64,000 bases of DNA from Hygrophila difformis (taxonomy: Eukaryota; Streptophyta; Magnoliopsida; Lamiales; Acanthaceae). Positions 9,693-20,999 of the stretch are shown here, one piece after another. The notes under the pieces were generated by a model that was given only the letters and a program-made list of their open reading frames with translations, had not been told where the DNA came from and did no database searches. Location: assembly GCA_030278955.1 (NCBI GenBank), contig JAOANR010000004.1:20468976-20532975 (forward strand), written 5' to 3'. A program made the position numbers and the translations under genes. The stretch's first letter is position 1, and the number at the start of each line of letters is the position of its first letter.

Positions 9693-12299
9693 TGTAACAC
9701 CCCGGTTTTTGGTAACCCAGGTCGGGATGTCACCGCCACATCTCCCTAGTAAGACACGGTTTCTCCGAGCTTACTAAAGAGATGCAAGGCTAGGTATTGC
9801 AGTGTTTAAAAACATTTAAAGCATTCAAAATAGCCCGTACAATATAATTCAAAATTAATAATAGCATAGCGCAGCGGAAATATTTAGTTTAGTACAGTAT
9901 CGCAGCGGAAAATTTAAATAGGGCCGACATGGCCAAAACACGGGTTAAACAGGCCCGTTCATAATATAGTCTAAGTACGAAATTTAAAAGCAAAATAACA
10001 ATTCCCAAAATCCCATGCATGATTCGTGCTCATACAGGCTCATTCCACATATTCTGTAAAGAAAGGAATAAAAATGGTTTTGGTCAGCAAAATTGCTGAG
10101 TAAGTTAACACATGCATGATCGTAGGGTTTAAAAGCCATAACTTTAATAATTTAACAAAAGCATGATACTAACATAATATTTGATTTCATATAATCCATC
10201 CATATCATATAGCACAATCTATCTCAGGCTCTATTTAATAACACATATCACATGGTTTAATCATAAAAGCCATAATTTTAAATAAAGCATTTAAATAATT
10301 TAATTGGACAACAATATAATTTAGTCTAGTTTAATTTAATTTAGAATCCCCATTACATTCCCGATTTGGTATTTCAAGTTTCACGATAGAAATCGCGATG
10401 TCAACAAGTTTAGCCGGTAGCCCGGCGGCCGCAGCCGTATCAGCCATACCCAGTACCACTCCGGAGCCTCGGGAAACCCATACGGATATTCACGAGAGTG
10501 TAGGCTCTAAGTTTCGCCGTTTTGGCAATATCACATTTCAAGTATAGCGCGCGGGGTCACCATCGTCCATTACGGCACGAAGTGAATCGTTAGGGGGCAC
10601 CCTGCAGAGCACTCACCCCTAATTTTAATTTATCAAGTTTGTAAGGGGATTTAGTTTTTAAAATCTGCCTTCCAATGTATTAATTTAGAAATAATATCTC
10701 AATTCGTTTCAACCCTAAAGGTTAATTCCATGTTTCAACAAGATTTCAAAATTTCGTTTCGGTAAATCACAGTTTACTCCGAAATTCGTCTAAAATCAGA
10801 TTTAATTCCAAAAATTCCAAAATTTCATATCTAACTCGGAAACATCAAGATCTACAACTTTCGTGTTTTAACTTTTTCAATCCGAGATACCTAAGTAGGT
10901 CAAAAACGCCAATTTTCGCATAAGAAGAAATCTGTCCGAGTTCAAAGTGTCGCAGTTTACAAATTTCACATTCTACCATATCAATTCAACTCCAAATTTA
11001 ATGAAATTTGACAGGGATCATCTTAAGACACTTATCTACAACTTTCATGTTCGGCCACAGATCTAAAACAGCCTAGATCCTATGTCAAAAACGTGATCAA
11101 GATCATTCCTAAGTTCTGTCCAAGATTTCAAGATCTAGAATTAAACAGTTCGGTTTCAACGCGTTTTCACATATCAAATCAGCTCCAAAAATTCTCAAAT
11201 TTTTACAGTAGCTAGGTCTAAGTCTTAGGAACGTTTTTCGTGTTTTACGTTTTTCCGTTTGAGTTCGTTTTAAGGGTCGGAAAAATTCACCAAATCTGTT
11301 GCGTCGGTAGAAAACAAAAGTGGACAGATTTATGGTTCTTGTTGAATCTTTTAGGTTTCGAATGTTTTAAAATCTCCCAAAACCATGTAAGGTTAACTTA
11401 CAGTGTCTATGAACGTCGGGAATGTCCAATTCGGAGGCGTGGCTTCCAGATCACCGTTTCTCCTCTCCGTTCGTCGGGTTCTACGATCTAGATTCGATAC
11501 GAGGGTGTAGAAAGAAAAAGGAGATGATTAGGATTCGTTTTCGGATCGTTTATTGAATAAAGATTGGACCGAGACTTACCACGACTATGGAGATCTGTAG
11601 AGAAACTCGTCCAACAGCGTTCGTCTTGGTTTCGTGCCTCCGACGACTCCGGATTTAGGGTTTCGAACGTATAGAATGTTGTAGGGTTTTGGTAAACTTG
11701 TTTGGGGCTCCCAAGGGGCTTATTTATAGAATTCTTAATTCCTAGGGCGTCCACAACCGACCTAGAAGTCTGGAGTCGAGAGATGTTCAACCGAAAGTCG
11801 AAAAATCCGCGTTCGGGCGAGAGATTCACGCAACAACCAAATCTGTGGGGTGGCGCGGTCGTGGCGCGCTGAAGCTCCTTTACCGCGCGGCCACCACGCC
11901 GACTTCGCCTGGACTTCGGTCCGGGCGGTTCGTGCGATCCGTCGTGCTTTTCCGCCTCTCTTTCGGGTTTCTATCCCTCTATGCTCCCGAATTCCGATTC
12001 CCGGGGCATATTCGGGTTCTTACTTTCTCTCTAATTTTATTCTCAGTCTAATTGGATGTTTTGGACTCGAATACTCGAGTTCATTAGTGTCGGGTTTTGG
12101 TGTTCCATTTATCCATCCTTTTGTTTAATTAAATTCCTTTACTTCCTTTTTAAGTAAAAGTCTCATTTCTCATTTCCCTATCTTTATTTATTTCTTTTAT
12201 TTGCTGGATTGGTTTATTTATTTATAGTATTCAGTTTATTTATTATTTATTTATTTAATTATTGTTTTATTTTATGTTGGAAAATTCTCGGGTATTACA
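9693..12299 (-). repeat. 5' LTR of element A
   Basis: This 2607-bp LTR begins TGTAACACCCCGG and ends GGGTATTACA on the plus strand, and is nearly identical to 1127-3731. It would carry the element's active promoter. A TATA-like box is annotated at 11718-11731, and a GGTAAG donor-like site lies downstream in sense at 11575-11580. It lacks the 3732-3955 block, which confirms where the LTR starts. Confidence 0.93.
11718..11731 (-). promoter_or_regulatory. TATA-like box of the A 5' LTR
   Basis: The minus strand reads TCTATAAATAAGCC, a good plant TATA box, about 570 nt from the LTR's 5' end in sense. The 3' LTR has TATATATA at the same place (about 3150-3163), and the LTR of C has CTATAAATAAG at 32960-32970. 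Conservation of position and sequence across two families supports a core promoter. Confidence 0.6.
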
Positions 12300-12708
12300 T
12301 AATTAAACACTCATACAAGTCTTTTTACATAATTAAAAACTCAAATTTCATCCAAATGCATCCCAAGACATCCCATAACATCTGAGAATTGATTAAAAAC
12401 CGATTGGGATTGCCAAGCCTCGAATAATGGACAAAAAACACGTATGGTGTTTCGAACCGTCGCCTGCCGCCGCGCGGCCACCTGCTGCGTGATTTTCCTT
12501 TTTTTTATACTTATTATGATTTTTAATTCTAAAAATCATAAATATGGAATTATCCGAGATCGTTGGGATAATTCGTTAACTCTCTTCGAGTTGCCATCGT
12601 CCGGAAAATATTTAATTCCGCTCTATCGAAATTATTTTGGTTTCGATAATTAAATCCAATTCGCTAATTTCGGATTTAAAACTCGATGCCGATTTCTCGG
12701 GTATTACA
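12300..12708 (-). repeat. LTR S, right part (5'-terminal half in element sense)
   Basis: This continues LTR S after element A. It matches family B for only about 25 bp (TAATTAAACACTCATACAAG), then diverges completely, and ends CGATTTCTCGGGTATTACA like the A and C families. A GCGCGGCCACC motif lies near 12473. The left edge of the 25.8 kb tandem duplication (12532) falls inside it, so only the last 177 bp recur in copy 2 at 38317-38493. Confidence 0.55.
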
Positions 12709-13325
12709 CTGAAAGGGACAAAGCATTCGAAACCTCCGAGAACACCAAGTCGGCGATTTGACCCGGATTCTTACAACATTTCGATCGATAAACTCTGGAA
12801 GTTCGATTTCTCGCTTTATGCCACAACCCCGTGGTGTGGCACTCTCGATTTCAAGTTTGAATATCACGATTTTCAGTCCGGGTGAGTAGATTTTACTGTC
12901 CTTTTTGTTCGGGTATAACAGATTCTAGGTTTATTTTGTTGGAATTTCAGTTGCGCGGTGTTGTTCCCCCTCCAATCCGAATCAGAGACCAATTTTTGTT
13001 TCCCCTTTTACTGCTTCGTGTTGTCTTATATGGGATTATTGATTTTGCAAGGTCACTATTGTAGCCATTTAGTTTATATTGTTTGTAATTTTAAATCGCC
13101 GTGTTTTTTCTGTCGTTTTTTTTCGTGTGTAGCAGATTTCAACTTTCTCTGTTGGATTCAGAGACAAATATTTCTTTCCCCTTTCAGTTCATCTTGTTGT
13201 CTTTTATGGGATTTTTGATTTCGCTTGTTCTCTGTTGTAGCCATTTAGTTTATATGTTGTATGAAGGTTCTCGTTGGGTTGATTTTTCTGTTTATGTGAA
13301 GATTGTTTTGGTGATTATGATGCAG
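12709..13325 (+). other. MULE left part: possible 5' exon and intron region of the protease gene
   Basis: There is no complete gene. An open stretch from LTR S to about 12883 ends at CAGTCCGG|GTGAGTAG, which looks like a splice donor. Several acceptor-like T-rich/AG sites follow, the last being GATGCAG at 13319-13325, directly before the protease-gene frame. This suggests a 5' exon plus a ~440-bp intron, but part of the apparent exon frame runs into LTR S, so I do not call it coding. I could not identify a MULE terminal inverted repeat here. Confidence 0.3.
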
Positions 13326-16300
13326 GATGGAGATTTTGATGGAGAGGGCAAGGGCCACGCAGTTGGCTTGTGTCCCTAAGTTAGTGTTTGATGTTAATAA
13401 GAAACTTGCTGAGAATCATTCAGACGGGAGATGGGATTTCATCAATGGTTCATGCTTCGGAGGGATGTTGCGTATAAAAGAGAATCATGTTCCTGTCGTA
13501 CCTATGGAGCACCTGATGGAGGCTTGGGATCATGATGCGAAATGTTTCCGGTTCAGTGATGGCCGTATATTGGAGTTGACAGCCGAGCGCATCGCGGCTG
13601 TGTATGCACTCCCTCATGGACGTGGGAAAGATTTGATAACCATGGAGAGGATCACGGAGGATGATCCGTTTTGTATGCAGGTTAGAGCAAAGTTTAAACT
13701 ATGTGATCAGGGTAAAACTAATGTAGATTGGGATAGGTTGTCTGAACTTGTTCATTCACCTGACTGGGCGAAAGAAATGGACTTGATTGAGTATTGGAGA
13801 TTGTACGTGTTATTCTGCATTGGCATTGTACTCTCCCCATTCCAAATCATCGTCTGAGGCTGGGCTTACTTAGTATTCTTCGTACTAGGAAGATGGCTCG
13901 GGAGTTTAAATGGGATTTTTTTGTTCAATACTCTATTTTCAACATGATATCACCCCCTCAATCGACTGGCAATGTTAGGAGCAAGCTATGCAAACGGCTG
14001 GGCAGTGATTTCCACTGTATATGGTATGATTTTGGAAATAATTTTTTATATAGGTTTGATTGTAATTCTACGTGCATTATAACAGGACTTATTTACGTTT
14101 AAAATGTTTGTAGCACATTTTTTTCGACTTTATTTAGTGCAAGACCGGCGAGTCTTACACATGTTGCTTGAAGAGGTCTTTGACCATGGATGATGTTAAG
14201 AAGTATGTTGGACACATGCTCCCAACTGACACAGACCAAACCAATGGTCCGGAAGATAACACAACAACCGAGGAGAAGGTACTACACATTCATAAAATAC
14301 TTATTCTTTATATATATATGTGCTGCCAGCATGTTGTTATTGTGTTCTGTATATGATCAGGGTATGATGTAGTACATAGTTTGGGGAAATAGTTAATGGT
14401 TTGTGCTGCCACCCCGTTCATCTTGTGTTTTGTATTCGTTTAATCGATGCTATAGTCAATAGTTTGGGATAATAGTTAGTAGTTAATAGTACCAAACCGT
14501 TCAGGTTATGCTACATAATTGTTTCCCTGATGATATAGTCAATACTGTATGAGGATATTCTATAGTTTGTGCTGCCAATCAGTTCATCTTGTGTTCTGTC
14601 ACTGTTTAAAGGATGATAGAGTCGATAGGTTGGGAAAATAGGTAGTTCTATGTGATGCCAACTTGTTTAGCTCGTGTTCTGCTCATGTTTAAATGGTGCT
14701 GTAGACTTATCATAAAATGTTTCCTATCCCATTTCCCTATATTCCCTTACATGATTCGTGGAGATTATTGTCATATTTCGAATAGTCCTATATACTGCTG
14801 TAATATATTTTCCTAGCCATCCAGACATTCTCATTTCCCTAATTCCCTATATCTCTTATTTCATATAAACATAGAGAAGCATCTCCATCACGAGAACATG
14901 AAAAGGGAGAATGTCACGGTCAAGAAAAACCACAGGTAAATGAACAAGTATATTATTTTTACATATAGCATATCTATCTCTCACTTTAACGTGATTCCAT
15001 GTTCTATTTTAAGCCTCCTAAAGCTACGGATACTCTACAGAGAAGAGATTATCTGAGAGCTGAGTTCGATCACCTTAAGAGAGAAGTAGAAGCTATGCAG
15101 AAACGTATGCGGGAAGTGGAACTTGAATTGGAATGCATTGAGATACATGAGGCTTTGAATGCTGAAGATGAAGCGAAACGTGCAGCTGAGCGTGAGTCCA
15201 ATTTGCATACTCGAACAGATGGTGTCAATGTTGAACAATCCGTGTGTGATGCTTTTGGTGGTGATGGGGTTGCTGATTCATTTGTCCTCACAGTAGAAAC
15301 TTCCCAGGCCAGTGGTAAGCCAACAGCCCGTTTTGCTAAACCAGTGGGTTTGAATCACGGGTTTCTGTGCCCTCCCCCCCCCCCCCCAAGCCAACAGCCC
15401 GTTTTGCTAAACCAGTGGGTTTGAATCACGGGTTTCTGTGCCCTCCCCCCCCCCCCCCCCCGCTTGCCACCTAGTTCGCAGCCTAACTGGGATATTCTAG
15501 GCTCACCCATCATTATTAGTAGAGAAATAATGGTGGTCAGTATGCTATGTGTTCCTTTTTAATTCTTACGTGCAAAGCTATCAACATTTCTCCGTGTTGT
15601 GTAATATGACAAATTTTTATTTTTCTATTTCTAAATATTCAAACAGGAACACAATGAGAGGGCTTTCCCGGCCGATGATTTGGGACGTGTTGGGGCTGTT
15701 GAGGCAAACGATGACACATCAGAAATTCTCCCCAACATATCACGATCACCAACACGTGCAGCTGAAGAACTGGTTTTGAAGGACAGATCTGGAAGCCATT
15801 CCTGCACTGAGTTACCCCCAAGTTCACAGTCAAACTCGAATATTGTATGCACACCAATCACAATTAGTAGGGAAACAAAGGCGGTACAGAATGCTTTTTT
15901 GACACTGCATGCATGTGTTATAAATATCACTGTTGTGTTTTAGTGATCATTCATACTTGCTGCCAACATTGTAATTATATGCTATCTGACAACATATTTA
16001 TTCAAAGCTACATGACTTTGTTTTATGCTATGACCATTCTGCTCCTATTTTTCCCCTTTATTAACAAGCGCCCAATGCTGGGAGCGATGATGATTTTGTT
16101 GATCCCCACCTATGGCCACTAGTGCCCCTCACGATGGTGATAAATCCCGCAAGAGGAATCTTTCATCACCCTATGTCGCCCCCCCCCCCCCCCCCCCAAG
16201 GCAAAACGTGACAGGCGACCGTCAAAGGCAGTCATGTCACCATCTTATGACTTGAAACGTGAGATACAGAAATGGTCCACACTAGCGGCATTAGAGAAGA

Positions 16301-17858
16301 AGATTGTGCCATGGTTCTTTAAGAAGAAGAATGCACCTGGTTTATTGGTTTACGCACTACACATTAAATGCTTCTCTTTATCCATTGCTAATTTTATGTT
16401 ATACTTTCTATTTTTGTTAATATGATCACGTTATTCTTCCCATTACATATGAATGTTCCTCCACAAAACACAGGTGAAACTGTATACGATGATGGCCACA
16501 TCACTGTATTGAAAGAGCAACTCGAGCAAGTTGGGCCTGGAATGGACATACCTTCATTATTTGTAGATGCATACGTTCAAGTGGCAAACAGATGGTTGTT
16601 CTCTGAAATCGAATTGATTAAACAATCTTTTAAGGCTGCTTGTTTCCCGTCCATGCTTACGGTAATCCATTAGTATTTCATTTCCACTATGGTTTTCCAA
16701 TTTCGTAATATGCTCTCCACTTATATAATTTTCATGTAGAATTTCTGCTCAATGGAGGCCCTCCGAAAATGTAAAGCCCTTAATGATGTAAAAATAATCA
16801 CTAACTGGACCAACATGCTCAGCAAGTTCTTCCTTATGGAGGACTGGACATAATGCTTCAATGCGCAGATGGTTAGTTTGCTCATCTGAATTGTGTTCTC
16901 GTTCTGCTTCATAATTGTTGCCAATCTATTACTTATGTGCTATCTCCAAGCCTGCTTAACTATGTGCTTCCCAATAAGTTGTGTGCTACATGAATTCTGT
17001 TTCCAGGTTCAATCAATTATCTGAAAAACACACCCATACTAAGTTACTACAGCATGCCACCTTAATTACTTAGTAAATTTTTAAATTAAGCCTGCTGCCG
17101 AACACTGTACATTGTGCTATGAACTCGATGAGCTAATGCTCTAACATCGTACAGTGTGTGATATAGAATGGTATGCATCTGTTCAAATGATGATAATGTT
17201 CGGTATCTGTTTAATCTGTTAAATCTGATGCTATGCCCTCGTTGAGATAATGTTCTGTATCTGTTTCATTGATGCTGTTTTCTTTGTATTAAATGTTATG
17301 TACATGATTTGTGGAACTCCCTGCCAGTTTCCATTCCTGTCGAATATAACATGTGTGCTTAATTTCTTGTAGCTTTTTTTCCCCTACATACGTGACAGCC
17401 ATCGGGTGCTTTTTGTGGCCGATTGCACCGAGAGAAAGGCGTGGTACTTCAACAGTCGCGTTCGCCATCCTGGATTCGAAGAAGACAAGTTGGTGCTTAA
17501 GCGCGTTCTATATTGTTTGAAGGTTGTAGCAGAGGAATACGATTGCACCAGATGGTCGATCCCTTTTGAGATAGACACTGGTTTCCAAGCAACTCAACCG
17601 GATAGGCATGCTTGTGGTGTCTTTGTGTTGTTGTACATGCAACACTTTCGAGGGCATATTCGAAATGACTGTCTACTGGAGATTCGTAAGTTTACAATTG
17701 TTGATGCGTTGCGGGCTAAGTTTGCAGCTTTCGTTGCCCTTGACTTAAGCAACCGATGTTTGGACAATTTGCGTGTACTGGCTGGTGCACCCACCCTTCC
17801 CCCGAAGACTCAGCAGTTCCCAAAGATTCCATTCCGCTCTCTGTTGTTGCCCCTCTAG
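13326..17858 (+). pseudogene. Ulp1-type (C48) cysteine protease gene of a MULE, decayed
   Basis: Coding-like segments sit between intron-like spacers. 13326-13857 is an N-terminal domain typical of plant ULP-like transposon proteins (FGGMLRIKENHVPVVPMEHL, then FRFSDGRILELTAERIAAVY). A frameshift near 13840 is followed by continued homology-like sequence to about 14000. Further segments are 14159-14278 (donor GTACTAC), 15000-15330 (Lys/Glu-rich coiled coil), 15646-15885 (Ser-rich linker), 16070-16345 (basic), 16470-16660, and the protease core at 17373-17858. The core shows the Ulp1 triad: His in RDSHRVLF (17400-17402), Asp in FVADCTE (17421-17423) and Cys in QPDRHACGVFV (17613-17615), with the oxyanion Gln six residues before the Cys. 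Family members cleave SUMO or related modifiers. Poly-C runs and frameshifts make this copy non-functional, although the catalytic residues survive. Confidence 0.72.
15318..15461 (+). repeat. ~70-bp tandem duplication bounded by poly-C runs
   Basis: A segment beginning AGCCAACAGCCCGTTTTGCT occurs twice back to back, each copy ending CTGTGCCCT followed by a long C run (14 and 17 Cs). A further run of 19 Cs lies at 16179-16197. In copy 2 the first two runs are shorter (13 and 15). The duplication falls in the Ulp1-type gene and breaks its frame. Confidence 0.85.
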
Positions 17859-18443
17859 GTCCGCCGAATGAACTGTCTCGTGCAAAGGGGAAGAAGAAAG
17901 TGTAGTCTACTTATTGCTCATTTCTTGAATTGAATACTCCATTTAAAAGACTGCTTATCATATTTTGGTAGGCCAAACTTTGGATAATTTTAATTCTAGT
18001 ACTGATGTTTAGCATGCAATTTTTTTGCTCAAATTTGGATGGATTGTTCCACACACGTGTCTCATAATAATATTTTGGATCATTCCATCTACATTAATTA
18101 TTTTTATATTGGATTCATGATTCTCTTATTTTGTGTGCTTCTTGCCTCGATATTATTGGTTCCTCTTTTCATATACTACTATAAAAAAAAATCCATACTC
18201 AATGCTTACTGCTCATTCTCATTTGTGCTTAGTAAACAAGTGATCACTTCACATCAGCATATCATAAAGAATAACAAATAACATTGGAAATCACGATTAC
18301 CAATTAGGATGAAAATGTATCAAACTACTTAATGTTTTGCAAATTATGTTGTACGATATCCAATTGTCATTGTTCACTCCAGATCTTACAATTGACACCA
18401 GTACATCAGAAAAAGATTATTATTTATTAACAGCAAAAACACT
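17859..18443. other. Gap between convergent MULE genes
   Basis: No gene is visible in this AT-rich spacer between the 3' ends of the protease gene (stop near 17858) and the FAR1-type gene (last exon ends near 18444). It would hold the two 3' UTRs. One short open frame (18039-18281) is hydrophobic and AT-driven, and I do not consider it coding. Confidence 0.6.
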
Positions 18444-19570
18444 TCATGCGACTACATAATGTCCATCAAAATGGGGATTGCACAAGTATTTAATTTTGAT
18501 GCTTTTGGTAGGTTGTTTCGCCTTCCATATGGCCCCACAAACAACTTTCGAGATTGTTTTTCGTCTCTTTTTCGGCCCGAACCTTCGCGGTTTTGACTTC
18601 AAGGTCAATGCAGCATCATCGTTTGCTTCCAAATTGTAGTTGCCATCTACATCAATCCCTAAATTTGTATACTCATACAGTGATGTGCTTGAATAATATT
18701 TATTAAATCATTAAACTATTCATAATGACATCCGATGTAAATACCTTCACGATGTGTTGCTTTGAAGCTCATGCCGCGAATTTCAGATAGGAATAAATTT
18801 AGGTGATTTATAAACCTGTTTGTGGTCTCCGTATCCAGTGTTATGTCTTGTCTAGCGGCTGCCATTGCAGTGCTTATAGCAAGATCCCGGTCATCTAGGG
18901 TGGTCATTGCATTTTCGTCTAATCTCGGCCCTTCCACGTCAAAGCACATGATTTCACACACCAACGGTCGAGAATATATTGCTTTGGTACTACGCTATAC
19001 TGCTTTACGCCTGACCCACCTACAATAACCATGACCCGTAATGCATGTTGACAGAGCACACCCCAGTTCTCAAATTTGCAGCATGTACACGATATAGCAC
19101 CAACACCAGGGCTCACCATAGCAGTATGAGATTTGTTAATCAACATTCCCTTATTCGGATTCGTGACCATGTAAACCCTTGAGCCCAAAAACGCCATATC
19201 CTTCTCTTCATTTATCTCAAACTTGTACGACTTATCAAGCTCCTTGCAGAAAATGTTGAACCTCGAGGGAGTATAAGATAACGACACTGATCCAACTAGC
19301 GAATTCCATGGGTGTCGTGCTGCCATATTCCTATCCACCGATTTGAATTGTAGTACAGCCTCCTCGGCCCTTCTACCCTCTATTGCACGATTGAAATGTT
19401 TAAAAAATTGGGCGACATTATCGTTGACCTGGAGATACCTGCATCACGTTCACATGCACATCATGTTTTTTCATGCATAGCAATTGGAAACAATATGATT
19501 CATGGCACTCTAGAATACTGTTTTAAGATTGTGTTCGTCGACTCGCTAATTTCGTAGTATGCATCCCAGC

Positions 19571-20213
19571 TAGGGGTGGGCGTCGGGTCGGGTTTGGTGG
19601 GTTCGGGTTAGTCGGGTTCAGGTAGAAAAATAAATTACCCGCCCATTACCCGACATTGGTGGGTACCCGATTGGGTCGGGTACCCACTCTTTTTTCTAAA
19701 AAATTAAAGAAAAACCTTTTTTAAAAAAAAAAAAACAAACTATTAAAGAAACTTTGATAAATTCAATAATCACCAACATGATTTACAATTTACAAATTAA
19801 TAAGAATGAGAACATACTCATTCATTAACGAATAAAAGACAAGAATTGACTAATAATATTTCGAAAAAAATAGGGATTGAGGTTTTACCCTTTTGGTTTG
19901 CATAAAATTATGTAATTAGAAATACTAAAAAATAAATACTCTCTAAATTGTGGGAATTTTTTTTAAAAAAAAAAGATAGACATTTTTTAATAAATAAAAT
20001 AAAATATTTTTTTAAAAAAAAGTCGGGTAATTCGGGTACCCGATCGGGGACTTCGGATTCATTTGTAAAACCCGATACCCGACCCGATCTACTAACTTCG
20101 GGTTCGGGTACCCGACTTCGGGTTTTTTTCGGGCTCGGGTACCCAACCCGATCCCACTATTTTTTGGGTTCGGGTCGGGTACCCGATTAACCCGCCCCAT
20201 TTGCCCACCCCTA
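19571..20213. mobile_element. hAT-like MITE rich in GGGTCGGGTACCCG
   Basis: The 643-bp element starts TAGGGGTGGGC and ends GCCCACCCCTA, a terminal inverted repeat typical of plant hAT miniature elements. The flanks ATCCCAGC (19563-19570) and ATCCTATC (20214-20221) match at six of eight bases, fitting an eroded 8-bp target duplication. Both arms are built of degenerate CGGGTACCCG-type repeats that could fold together, around an AT-rich core. It lies in an intron-like gap of the FAR1-type gene. Confidence 0.75.
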
Positions 20214-20735
20214 ATCCTATCAGTGAATTGTCGCTGCTGACCAATGCTTGCGAAGTGTGTGTATGCCATCAAGCCACCTATGCGTACCCCCACCGAAGCA
20301 TTCATCTAGCATCATGTTCCAGTACTGGTCAAACTCCTGTTCATTCTTAACCTTGTACACCAAATTATGGAACAACTCCGCAAACCTATGCAGACAAAAA
20401 CTAATCAAACATACAAGCAACTAAAACACATACAAAATAAAAATTCCATATATGGTTCGATATGATATACGGTCGTGACAAACCTTTTCTTGTACTTAAT
20501 GCTCAAGTTCTTCTATGCATTCTCCAGGATATGCCACGTGCACAAACCATGGTAAGTACTTGGCAGAACATTTCGTATAGCAGCCGCCATAGCCGGATCC
20601 TGGTCTGTCATGATGCTTCTGGGGTGAACACCTGCAAAGCACAATCAATTATCTCAAACCAGTAGTTACTATTGAATCCGTCTTGAAATGAACTACCTCA
20701 AAATTTTGTCACACTTTCATCGAGGACTTGTTTAA

Positions 20736-20999
20736 TACTTCCCCTATTCTCATATAAGTGTCCCATTTCTGTATTTTACGCAGTCCAATACACATTTTTA
20801 AATGTTTATAGCTCAAATTGTATATAAGTAAAAATTATAAAAATTTGATATTCTAAAACTACGTCATTAGACGAATCTAACAAGATCTCACTTGACTATG
20901 TTTTATCTTATAGAACTATATGAAAAAATTAAATCTAAGTTACTCAATGAATAGTTACTACTATGCAAATGGAACACTTAAATGAGAATGGAGGAAGTA
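20736..20999. mobile_element. Stowaway-like MITE
   Basis: Imperfect terminal inverted repeats (CTTCCCCTATTCTCATATAA on the left; the complement on the right reads CTTCCTCCATTCTCATTTAA) are flanked by TA dinucleotides. The ~260-bp size, the TA target and the CTTCC...-type ends fit a Tc1/mariner-derived Stowaway element. It lies between the first two surviving exons of the FAR1-type gene. Confidence 0.75.

Larger units (their letters stand above)
1127..12299 (-). mobile_element. Tekay/Del-type Ty3/gypsy chromovirus A, full length but defective
   Basis: An 11.2 kb LTR retrotransposon lies on the minus strand. In element order it has: 5' LTR (12299-9693), tRNA-iMet primer-binding site, leader with a minisatellite, an extra small coiled-coil ORF, gag with zinc knuckles, pol in the order protease-RT-RNase H-integrase-chromodomain, polypurine tract, and 3' LTR (3731-1127). 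The pol order, the C-terminal chromodomain-like segment and the long LTRs fit the Tekay/Del chromovirus clade. It is inserted in LTR S; the uninterrupted counterpart in LTR B (around 22660) reads straight through the insertion point. The flanks GCATT and TAATT are not an exact duplication, so the left one may have eroded. I counted about a dozen substitutions between the two LTRs, so insertion was recent, yet gag-pol has at least five lesions. Confidence 0.93.

Noticed and set aside
12882..13379. Hydrophobic small ORFs before the Ulp1-type gene
   Set aside because: They are T-rich, intron-like sequence between splice-like sites. The hydrophobicity follows from base composition.
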